7,284 bases of DNA, taken from assembly GCA_946885765.1 (NCBI GenBank), contig CAMPHD010000165.1, forward strand, positions 1 to 7,284. The letters are read 5' to 3'. Each line of letters begins with the position of its first letter. The first letter of the stretch is position 1. Shown here one piece after another: positions 1-5,631 of this stretch. Position numbers and translations under genes: made by a program. The notes beneath the pieces are model-generated. The model saw only the letters and a program-made list of their open reading frames with translations. It was not told where the DNA came from and did no database searches. Source of the stretch: an uncultured Thalassospira sp. GTDB taxonomy: Bacteria > Pseudomonadota > Alphaproteobacteria > Rhodospirillales_A > Thalassospiraceae.

Positions 1-1
1 G

Positions 2-1102
2 TCCGATCTGTTGCACGGCTTCAAGGAAGTCAAAATGAACAGTCGGCGTCGCGATGCCCTGCTGGGCGGGCTTACGGATCGATCCATCCGCGCACGTGAC
101 ACCAAATCCGTGGTCAAGGCCCAGTGGTCGCGCGAATTCGCCCTGATCCAGTTGGCCTTCTACGGCATGATGGCGGCCATGGTGTTCATCGTTCCGATCT
201 TCACATCGGACTATCACGACGTTGCCGTCCAAACCACGACTGCGGCCCTGTTCATGATCGGCCCGATTGGGGCGGTGGTTGCTGCCGTGCCCAGCTTTAC
301 TGATTCCGATGTGGCACTACGCAAGATCAAGGATATCGATGATCAGCTCGAAGACGCCCTTGACGCCCAACACGCGCAGGAAGCCACCAACGGCACATCT
401 TCGCCCGAAACCCTTGAAAAATTGCAAGGTGCCCTTGGCAATATCGCGGAAATCCGCCTGTGCGACGTTCGCTTTGCCTATCCCGGCACGAATGACAGCC
501 CGGGTTTTGCGATCGGCCCGATCAATGCCACGTTTAAAAAGGGCAGGATCACCTTTATCACCGGCGGCAATGGGGCGGGAAAATCGACGATCATCGCGGT
601 CCTGACCGGCCTTCGCCCGGCGGCAAGCGGTTCGATCATGGTCAATGATTGTCCGGTGCCGACCGACGCCCTGCAGCTTTATCGCGATCATTTCGCGACC
701 GTGCTCTCGGACTATCACCTGTTTCGCGAACTCTACGGCATTGATAATATCGATCCGAAGCAGGTTGAAACGCTGCTTGAACAGATGGAAATCGACGACA
801 AGGTCGAACTCGATGACAACGCCTTTTCAACAACGTCGCTGTCACAGGGGCAACGCAAACGCCTTGCCCTGATCGCGGCCCTGCTCGAAGAAAAGCCGGT
901 TCTTGTCCTTGATGAATGGGCCGCCGATCAGGACCCGCATTTCCGCTCGGTCTTCTATGAAAAAATCCTGCCCTCCTTACGCAAACAGGGCAAGATCATC
1001 ATCTGTGTCACCCATGATGATCGCTGGTTTGACAAGGCCGATACGATCTATCACGTCCGCGACGGCGAATTTGTCGACGGCCGTCAAACCACCCAAGCCT
1101 GA
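2..1102 (+). CDS. Cyclic peptide/siderophore export ABC transporter, C-terminal part (5' truncated)
   Basis: The frame is open from base 2, so the N-terminus (probably about 180 residues with the first membrane helices) is missing; 366 residues remain. It begins with a cytoplasmic segment of the 'HGFKEVKMNSRRR' kind. Two hydrophobic segments follow (about residues 46-67 and 78-100), which are the last helices of a fused membrane domain. The ATPase domain starts near residue 150. Walker A is GGNGAGKST (188-196), the signature is LSQGQ (280-284), Walker B is LVLDE with D304 and E305, and the switch His is H338. The 'DEWAADQDP' stretch and the 'THDDRWF' ending are typical of the SyrD/PvdE cyclic-peptide exporter family, whose members are half-transporters that work as dimers in the inner membrane and move nonribosomal peptides or siderophore precursors to the periplasm. 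The substrate cannot be read from the sequence. The gene is convergent with the thioesterase gene, with 4 bases between the stop codons. Confidence 0.9.
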   Translation, partial: SDLLHGFKEVKMNSRRRDALLGGLTDRSIRARDTKSVVKAQWSREFALIQLAFYGMMAAMVFIVPIFTSDYHDVAVQTTTAALFMIGPIGAVVAAVPSFTDSDVALRKIKDIDDQLEDALDAQHAQEATNGTSSPETLEKLQGALGNIAEIRLCDVRFAYPGTNDSPGFAIGPINATFKKGRITFITGGNGAGKSTIIAVLTGLRPAASGSIMVNDCPVPTDALQLYRDHFATVLSDYHLFRELYGIDNIDPKQVETLLEQMEIDDKVELDDNAFSTTSLSQGQRKRLALIAALLEEKPVLVLDEWAADQDPHFRSVFYEKILPSLRKQGKIIICVTHDDRWFDKADTIYHVRDGEFVDGRQTTQA

Positions 1103-1106
1103 TCCA

Positions 1107-1844
1107 TCACGCAATCAGCGCATCCTTTACCACGCGCACGATGTCATCCCCGGCATCACGCAGGAAAAAATGCCCGCCGGGCAAAACATGCTTGGCAAAA
1201 TCGCCCGTGGTTGCCGCCGCCCAGTCATCCAGTTCATCCGGCACCGGGTTCGGATCATCCGCCCCGCCAAAGGCGGTAATCGTGCAGGACAGCTTTGGCA
1301 GTCCGGTCGAAACCGCGGTTTCTGACAATCTGAAATCCGCCCTAAGGCTGGGCTCAAACAGGGCGCGATATTCCGCGTTTTCCAGAATTTCGGCAGGCGT
1401 CCCGCCATAATTGGCAATCCCGCGCCAGAAATCATCCGATGACAGATGATGCAACGGTGCCCGATGCCCCGCCACATTCGGCCCCCGCCGTGCCGCAACA
1501 AACAGATGCATTGGCGTTGCCATCCCCGCCTGGTGCAGATGACACGCCAGATGGTGGGAAATCAGCGCCCCCATCGAATAACCGAAAAACGCAAATGGCC
1601 GATCAAGAAATGGTTTTAGCCCCTCGGCCACCGACGCAACCATATCCGAAAGATCATCAATCACCGCATCGCCAAACCGCTGCTCACGCCCCGGCAAATT
1701 GACCGGCACCACATCGATATCATCGGGAAATTGTGTCGGCCATGGCCGATAGGCCAACGTCCCGCCCCCGGCAAACGGAAAGCAGAACAGCCGCAACCGG
1801 GCACCCGTCGTGATGTTCTGACCGACCCAGACATTTTGCGTCAT
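1107..1844 (-). CDS. Type II thioesterase (NRPS/PKS editing hydrolase)
   Basis: This 245-residue alpha/beta hydrolase matches the GrsT/RifR-type external thioesterases in length. The N-terminal strand 'LFCFPFAGGG' (19-28) forms the oxyanion-hole region, followed by 'LPGREQR' (50-56), a hallmark of type II thioesterases. The nucleophile elbow is GYSMGA with Ser90, the acid is probably Asp196 or Asp197 in 'GGADDP', and the catalytic His is His225 in 'PGGHFFL', so the triad is intact. Such enzymes act in the cytoplasm, clearing stalled or wrongly primed acyl groups from the phosphopantetheine arms of NRPS or PKS carrier domains. It lies 84 bases downstream of the phosphopantetheinyl transferase-like gene on the same strand and probably shares its transcript. 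A purine-rich GGGAAGAA sits just before the ATG. The role is inferred to belong with the NRPS accessory genes on the left; a role in APE hydrolysis is possible but less likely, since APE clusters carry their own different (hotdog) thioesterase. Confidence 0.9.
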   Translation of the reverse strand: MTQNVWVGQNITTGARLRLFCFPFAGGGTLAYRPWPTQFPDDIDVVPVNLPGREQRFGDAVIDDLSDMVASVAEGLKPFLDRPFAFFGYSMGALISHHLACHLHQAGMATPMHLFVAARRGPNVAGHRAPLHHLSSDDFWRGIANYGGTPAEILENAEYRALFEPSLRADFRLSETAVSTGLPKLSCTITAFGGADDPNPVPDELDDWAAATTGDFAKHVLPGGHFFLRDAGDDIVRVVKDALIA

Positions 1845-1883
1845 ATTTCTTCCCGTCCCCGATAACCGACCTGCTTAACCTGT

Positions 1884-1898
1884 CGCAATAATATCGCG
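1884..1898. promoter_or_regulatory. Imperfect dyad in the PPTase-thioesterase gap
   Basis: The sequence CGCAATAATATCGCG has dyad symmetry at 6 of 7 base pairs around its central A. It lies 40-54 bases upstream of the thioesterase start codon in the 84-base gap between the two minus-strand genes. It could be a regulator site or part of a promoter for the thioesterase gene, or chance. No regulator family is recognised. The rest of the gap shows no convincing terminator. Confidence 0.2.
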
Positions 1899-1928
1899 CA
1901 AATTCAATCCGCTAAAACGAGCCATTCC

Positions 1929-2507
1929 TTAAACCCGCGCCAACGCCCCTGAAAATCCATCCATGGTGTCAATCGCGATCAGGGTGGCGTGTGCCTGTGC
2001 CACCGGGTCGGTTTCACCTGTTGCCTTGAAGGCCGCCTCGTAATCGCACCAGCCCTGATAAAAATCCCGGCCATCCGCATCACCGTCAAACAGCCAGCGC
2101 GACAGGGCGTCGATATCACGCTTCGGATCGCGATATTCGATATCAATGCCGATCATCACATCCGGATATTTGGCAATTGCCACCGCCACAAGATCGCGGC
2201 TGTGGCTGATACTTGCACAATGGATCACACCATCGATGATCAAACCGGGCCGCCCGGAACTTTGCCGCACGGTTTCATATGCGGCCTCCCCGGTGATATC
2301 CGGCCACATATAATGGCCAAGATCACCCATCATCCGCCATCCGCGCGTCGAACTTTGCCGCCGCCGTTCCGCCCGGTCGCCCTGCAAATCATCCATCCGC
2401 CGCCAGCACCACAAAACGGTGCCGTCAAAGGCGGTCTGAACATCGGAAATCGCGGAATTTTTCATAAACCCGGCAAGTTTTGGTTGTGCGGTTGGCGGTA
2501 AGTTCAT
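1929..2507 (-). CDS. 4'-phosphopantetheinyl transferase-like protein (Sfp-type superfamily), with altered WxxKE motif
   Basis: The 192-residue product has the two core signatures of the Sfp/AcpT superfamily. The first is 'SISHSRDLVAVAIA' (99-112), with the coenzyme A-contacting Ser-His, followed by 'IGIDIE' (119-124), whose D122 and E124 would bind Mg2+. The second is 'WCDYEAAFKA' (153-162), where E157 matches the third metal ligand. The family moves the phosphopantetheine arm from coenzyme A to the active Ser of carrier proteins. The odd point is that the usual WxxKE reads WxxYE here: Tyr156 replaces a normally highly conserved Lys, so activity may be altered or the enzyme may form a divergent subgroup. 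The ATG at 2507 has a modest CAGG upstream; Met15 is an alternative start. It heads a two-gene minus-strand unit with the thioesterase and diverges from the APE operon. Likely targets, by context only, are NRPS carrier domains to the left and the ApeE/ApeF carriers to the right. Confidence 0.8.
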   Translation of the reverse strand: MNLPPTAQPKLAGFMKNSAISDVQTAFDGTVLWCWRRMDDLQGDRAERRRQSSTRGWRMMGDLGHYMWPDITGEAAYETVRQSSGRPGLIIDGVIHCASISHSRDLVAVAIAKYPDVMIGIDIEYRDPKRDIDALSRWLFDGDADGRDFYQGWCDYEAAFKATGETDPVAQAHATLIAIDTMDGFSGALARV

Positions 2508-2588
2508 TAAACCTGATATATCTTGCCCGGTTCGGGCAGATGATCCTTGTCGATTACTGAAATAATATCAACAAAAGGCAGGTTGGAT
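2508..2588. promoter_or_regulatory. Divergent promoter region between the PPTase unit and the APE operon
   Basis: These 81 bases separate two outward-facing start codons, so promoters for both units are expected here. The region is more AT-rich than its surroundings. It holds an 8-base palindrome GATATATC (2515-2522), a longer dyad (2524-2538), and an AT-rich TAATAT (2563-2568) that could be a -10 element for the plus-strand operon. On the minus strand TTGATA is a possible -35, without a good -10 at the right spacing. I could not assign a consensus promoter with confidence. AAAGGCAGG (2574-2582) is the ribosome binding site of the lipoprotein gene. Confidence 0.55.
2524..2538. promoter_or_regulatory. 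Perfect palindrome TGCCCG-GTT-CGGGCA, candidate operator
   Basis: Two perfectly complementary 6-base arms flank a 3-base centre, midway between divergent start codons. The position fits a shared operator controlling both the PPTase-thioesterase unit and the APE operon. It lacks a following T-run on either strand, so it does not look like an intrinsic terminator. The cognate regulator is unknown and no regulator gene is in the window. Confidence 0.35.
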
Positions 2589-2990
2589 ATGCGCAGTTTG
2601 AAATTTGCAGTCGTCGGTTTGCTGGCACTTGTCGTTGCCGCATGCCGCACCGCCCCGGTTCAGAATTACACCAGTCAGCCCTTCCCGGCCGATGCCGCGA
2701 AACTCAGCATGACCGAGATCGAGGAAAGCATTATCAAGGCCGCCGGTGAACGGGAATGGATTGTTCAACGTAAAGCAGATGGTGAACTGATCGCGACCTA
2801 TTCGCCGCGTGACCATCTGGCCAAGGTCGAAATCGATTTCGACCAGACCGAATTTTCGATTGCCTATGTTGACAGCACCAACCTGAATTATGATGGCACG
2901 TCGATCCATTATAATTACAATCGCTGGGTCAACAATCTGCGACAGGATATCCTGCGCGAGGTATCGGCAAAGGCCGCCCTTGCCCAATAA
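2589..2990 (+). CDS. Small lipoprotein of unknown function heading the APE operon
   Basis: The 133-residue product starts with a classic lipoprotein signal: basic 'MRSLKF', a hydrophobic core, then the lipobox VAAC with the lipidated Cys19. Arg20 at mature position +2 is not the Asp inner-membrane retention signal, so sorting to the outer membrane is expected. The mature part (about 115 residues) is small and polar. It includes 'MTEIEESIIKAAGEREWIVQ', a probable helix followed by beta-rich sequence, and 'IHYNYNRWVNNLRQDI' near the end. No catalytic motif is visible and I do not recognise a named family. The start at 2589 was chosen over an in-frame TTG at 2547 because only the later start gives a proper signal peptide and it follows AAAGGCAGG by six bases. 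Only 8 bases separate it from apeC, so it is almost certainly in the same operon. By context it may help place the aryl polyene lipid in the outer membrane. Confidence 0.85.
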   Translation: MRSLKFAVVGLLALVVAACRTAPVQNYTSQPFPADAAKLSMTEIEESIIKAAGEREWIVQRKADGELIATYSPRDHLAKVEIDFDQTEFSIAYVDSTNLNYDGTSIHYNYNRWVNNLRQDILREVSAKAALAQ

Positions 2991-2998
2991 GGTTTGAT

Positions 2999-3742
2999 AT
3001 GACGCTGCTGCACGCCCGGATTTCACATTGGGCCTTCTGGGAAGACCGCGATGAACACGCGGTGCTTAAATCCGGAACGCCCGATCACGTTGAAATCCCG
3101 ATTGACGACATGACCGGCACCAATCTGGCGCGCAGCCTCAAACCCGCCTGGCGGCGGCGGCTTGACCTGTATGGTCGCGCCGCCGCCGAGGTTCTTGGCC
3201 ATACCATCGCGGATGGTGACAACCCGAATATCGTTTTTGCCTCCCGCCACGGCAATATTGATCGCACACTGAAACTGCTTCATCAGGTCGCGACCAACGA
3301 AACCCTGTCACCTGCCGATTTCAGCATGTCGGTCCATAACGCGCTTGTTGGTATTGCCTCGATCAACTGGTCGATCACCCAAAGTCACACCGCGATTTCG
3401 GCCGGGAATGACAGCCTGATCGCGGCACTCACCGAAACATTATGCCAGCTCACCAGCGAGGATGGCCCGGTCATCCTGTGCTATGTCGATCTGCCACTGC
3501 CCGATATTTACGATGGCGAAGAGCCGGATGACATTTCCGGCACCGCCCTTGCCATCCGCTTTGATCAGCCCGGTGCCACATCGGACGATATGTTCGGGTT
3601 CGCCCCAACCCTCGATCATGATCCCGCCGTCCAGCCTCACCGGCAGGCACGTGCGATTGCCGCCTGTCTGGGCGCATCGTCCAAAACAAAGCTGAACCTT
3701 TCCGGAAAGACCGGCGGCTGGATGATGCAATCGAATGGCTGA
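2999..3742 (+). CDS. apeC: Ketosynthase-like chain length factor, ApeC type
   Basis: The 247-residue protein matches the short 'beta-ketoacyl synthase, N-terminal-like' family found in APE and related type II PKS clusters. Diagnostic stretches are 'FSMSVHNALVGIASI' (from residue 108), 'AISAGNDSLIAAL' (around 132-144) and 'YVDLPLPDIY' further on. In an active ketosynthase the region around 135-139 would hold the nucleophilic Cys; here it reads AGNDS, so the protein should be non-condensing. The short length also leaves no room for the C-terminal half of a full ketosynthase with its two His residues. In characterised APE systems ApeC pairs with the active ketosynthase ApeO as a chain-length-factor-like subunit; ApeO is expected outside this window. 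AAGG (2989-2992) gives a plausible ribosome binding site. The 3' end overlaps the acyltransferase gene by 8 bases (ATGGCTGA), indicating translational coupling. Confidence 0.85.
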   Translation: MTLLHARISHWAFWEDRDEHAVLKSGTPDHVEIPIDDMTGTNLARSLKPAWRRRLDLYGRAAAEVLGHTIADGDNPNIVFASRHGNIDRTLKLLHQVATNETLSPADFSMSVHNALVGIASINWSITQSHTAISAGNDSLIAALTETLCQLTSEDGPVILCYVDLPLPDIYDGEEPDDISGTALAIRFDQPGATSDDMFGFAPTLDHDPAVQPHRQARAIAACLGASSKTKLNLSGKTGGWMMQSNG

Positions 3743-4562
3743 AAGACAAGGCACGCCGACAAGGCAGACAAAAGGCTTTAACTGGTACTGGCGGTTACTC
3801 GCGACCGGCTTTGCCTTTTCATCCTTTGGTCTGGGCGGGCTGTTAATGGCCATCACCATCTTCCCGGCCATGATGATCATCCTGCGCGACCGGGCCAAAC
3901 GCCGCCGCTATGCCCAATTTGTCATCTGCCGCGGCTTTCGCCTTTTCACCTGGATGCTTGATGTCACCGACGTGGCCGTCGCCCAAACCGAAAATATCGA
4001 ACGCCTGCGATCCGCACGCGGTGCCGTGATCATTGCCAATCATCCGACTCTGCTTGATGTCGTCATGATCCTCGCCCAGATGGACCGCTGCCAGTGTGTC
4101 GTCAAACACGAACTGTTTCGCAATCCGTTCATGGCCGGCGTGGTGCGTGCAGCCGGTTTCATTCGCAACAATGACGACCCGGAAAATCTGATTTCACAGG
4201 CACGCGATCATCTGGCAACCGGTGCCTGCATCCTGATTTTCCCCGAAGGTACGCGCACGCCCAGCCGTGGCAGACTGGGCCCCCTGCAACGCGGGGTAGC
4301 AAATATTGCGATAGAAACACAAGTCGACTTGATTCCTGTGGTTGTGCACTGTAATCACGATACGCTGAAAAAGGGGGTACCGTGGTATCGCATTCCGCCG
4401 TCGAAAATCCGTTTTCGCCTCGTGGTCGATGCACCGCTATCATTTGGGGACATTGCTGATCCAACGTTAAGCCGCGCTAAACAGGCGCGTTTGCTAACCC
4501 GGATCATCAAGGATTATTATCTGGACAGACTGACGCATGACTTCGCTGGAAACAGAACTTAA
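3735..4562 (+). CDS. apeD: Membrane-anchored lysophospholipid acyltransferase-family protein, ApeD type
   Basis: The 275-residue protein belongs to the PlsC-like acyltransferase family. Motif I is NHPTLLD, with catalytic His103 and Asp108 in the H(x)4D spacing. Motif III is FPEGTRT (169-175), with Glu171 and Arg174 in the usual acyl-acceptor-binding positions. An N-terminal hydrophobic stretch (about 21-50) followed by a basic patch (RDRAKRRR) anchors it on the cytoplasmic face of the inner membrane. Family members transfer acyl chains from ACP or CoA to a hydroxyl on a lipid. In APE clusters such an enzyme is thought to help build the lipid to which the polyene is attached; the exact acceptor here cannot be read from the sequence. 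It overlaps apeC by 8 bases and its end overlaps the next ACP gene by 26 bases. The catalytic motifs appear intact. Confidence 0.88.
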   Translation: MAERQGTPTRQTKGFNWYWRLLATGFAFSSFGLGGLLMAITIFPAMMIILRDRAKRRRYAQFVICRGFRLFTWMLDVTDVAVAQTENIERLRSARGAVIIANHPTLLDVVMILAQMDRCQCVVKHELFRNPFMAGVVRAAGFIRNNDDPENLISQARDHLATGACILIFPEGTRTPSRGRLGPLQRGVANIAIETQVDLIPVVVHCNHDTLKKGVPWYRIPPSKIRFRLVVDAPLSFGDIADPTLSRAKQARLLTRIIKDYYLDRLTHDFAGNRT

Positions 4563-4800
4563 AGCCTTTATTATCGAGACGCTTAATCTCGAAGACATAA
4601 GTGTCGAGGATATCGACAGCGAAGAAGCCCTGTTTGTCGACGGGCTCGGACTTGATTCCATCGACGCCCTTGAACTTGGCGTCGCGATCCAGAAAAAATA
4701 TGATGTCCGGATTGATGCCAAAAACGAAGATGTGAAAACCCATTTCGCATCGGTGCATAATCTGGCGAAATTCATTCAGGCTTCGGGAAAGGAGGGATAA
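4537..4800 (+). CDS. apeE: Acyl carrier protein, ApeE type
   Basis: This 87-residue acidic carrier protein has the phosphopantetheine attachment motif 'GLGLDSIDALELG', with Ser41 as the modified residue in the standard DSI/L context. Helix I (about 3-16) and the helix after the Ser fit the four-helix ACP fold. It would carry the aryl starter or polyene intermediates as thioesters in the cytoplasm. The start codon lies inside the end of the acyltransferase gene, 26 bases before that gene's last base, and no strong ribosome binding site precedes it; expression probably depends on translational coupling. It is followed, after 2 bases, by a second, different ACP. The order apeD-apeE is deduced from gene order in known APE clusters; sequence alone says only 'ACP'. 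Confidence 0.9.
   Translation: MTSLETELKAFIIETLNLEDISVEDIDSEEALFVDGLGLDSIDALELGVAIQKKYDVRIDAKNEDVKTHFASVHNLAKFIQASGKEG
4788..4796 (+). promoter_or_regulatory. Strong Shine-Dalgarno of the second ACP gene
   Basis: AAAGGAGGG is close to the perfect anti-16S complement and sits six bases before the ATG at 4803, overlapping the last codons of the first ACP gene. It is the best ribosome binding site in the operon and fixes the start of the second ACP. Confidence 0.75.
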
Positions 4801-4802
4801 TC

Positions 4803-5051
4803 ATGCACAGCCGCCAAGACGTCTATCAGCAGCTTCACGATTATCTGGTCGAACTTTTCGAAGTCCCGGCCGAAGACATCACCCCCGATGCCCGCCTGTT
4901 CGAAGACCTTGACCTCGACAGCATCGATGCCGTCGACCTGATCGTCAAATTCCAGGAAATCACCGGCAAGAAAATCCCGGCGATGGAATTCCGGTCTGTG
5001 CGCACCGTCGACGATGTCGTCGAGAAGATCCATGTCCTGGTCAGTTCCTAA
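4803..5051 (+). CDS. apeF: Acyl carrier protein, ApeF type
   Basis: This 82-residue acidic carrier protein has the motif 'DLDLDSIDAVDLI', with Ser40 as the phosphopantetheine site. It is clearly different in sequence from the preceding ACP apart from the DSID core, so the pair is not a recent duplication. Two ACPs in tandem are a standard part of APE clusters, where they divide starter loading and chain extension. It is preceded by the strongest Shine-Dalgarno of the operon, which suggests high translation, as expected for a carrier protein used in stoichiometric excess. Its 3' end overlaps the membrane-protein gene by 20 bases. Assignment to ApeF rather than ApeE rests on gene order. Confidence 0.9.
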   Translation: MHSRQDVYQQLHDYLVELFEVPAEDITPDARLFEDLDLDSIDAVDLIVKFQEITGKKIPAMEFRSVRTVDDVVEKIHVLVSS

Positions 5052-5631
5052 ACGGGTCGCGACCCTTCTGCTTGCCGTACTGGGTGTCGCCTATCCGGTT
5101 CTGGTCTATTTCGGGCTGTCGGTATTTTCCCCGCAGATCATCCTGATCGGGCTTCTGATCGTGGTTCTGTTGCGTGCTGCTTCATTTGCGTTGCAAAAGC
5201 GTTATGGTGCGGCCGGTCTTGCGGTTCTGGTCGCCGTCATCGTCGCCGCGGGCGGCATCGCAAGTGAACTGGTTGCCATCCGCTTTTATCCGGTGATCGT
5301 CAGCCTGACCATGGGCACGGTTTTTACCGTCACGCTGTTTACCGAACGCCCGATGGTCGAACGCCTCGCCCGGCTTAAAATGCCTGATCTTGATGCCTAT
5401 TCGATTGCCTATACGCGCAAACTGACCAAAGTCTGGATCGGATTCTTTGCCGCCAATGCGATCATCGCGGGCTGGACGGCACACTATGCCAGCATGGAAA
5501 TCTGGACGCTGTATAACGGCCTTATTTCCTACATCCTGATGGGCCTATTGTTCGTTGGCGAATGGCCGGTCCGCCGCATCCTGCGCGCGCGCCATGACCG
5601 CAAAACCCGAAACGGCACGGAAACCCCATGA
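5032..5631 (+). CDS. apeG: Polytopic membrane protein of the COG4648 type, ApeG-like
   Basis: The 199-residue protein has about five or six hydrophobic helices and no soluble domain. The stretches 'RFYPVIVSLTMG', 'RPMVERLARL', 'YTRKLTKVWIGFFAANAIIAGWTA' and 'LYNGLISYILMGLLFVGEWPVRR' match what I know of the COG4648 membrane family, which is regularly placed between ACP and AMP-ligase genes in APE clusters. Its biochemical job is not established; a scaffold or lipid-handling role at the inner membrane is a guess. The start at 5032 was preferred because GAGAAG lies just upstream; an in-frame ATG at 5014 would add six residues but lacks a ribosome binding site. The TGA stop overlaps the next start codon (ATGA). 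Confidence 0.82.
   Translation: MSWSVPKRVATLLLAVLGVAYPVLVYFGLSVFSPQIILIGLLIVVLLRAASFALQKRYGAAGLAVLVAVIVAAGGIASELVAIRFYPVIVSLTMGTVFTVTLFTERPMVERLARLKMPDLDAYSIAYTRKLTKVWIGFFAANAIIAGWTAHYASMEIWTLYNGLISYILMGLLFVGEWPVRRILRARHDRKTRNGTETP

Noticed and set aside
317..718. Open frame of 133 codons on the minus strand within the ABC transporter gene
   Set aside because: It lies opposite a well-supported ATPase domain, and its product is rich in Arg, Gly and Asp without any recognisable motif; it is a shadow of GC-rich coding.
1100..1110. Possible bidirectional terminator between the convergent exporter and thioesterase genes
   Set aside because: Only 4 bases separate the stop codons and no hairpin with a T-run spans them; any terminator would have to lie inside the opposing gene.
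1989..2501. Plus-strand open frame of 170 codons opposite the PPTase-like gene
   Set aside because: The minus strand carries clear PPTase motifs. The antisense product has low-complexity Pro/His/Ile-rich sequence and no domain.
2547..2588. Upstream TTG start that would lengthen the lipoprotein by 14 residues
   Set aside because: The extension (STKGRLD and preceding residues) would spoil the lipoprotein signal peptide, and no ribosome binding site precedes it; the ATG at 2589 has both.
5014..5031. Earlier ATG for the membrane protein
   Set aside because: It lacks a ribosome binding site and adds only six polar residues; the ATG at 5032 has GAGAAG just upstream. The choice does not affect the function call.
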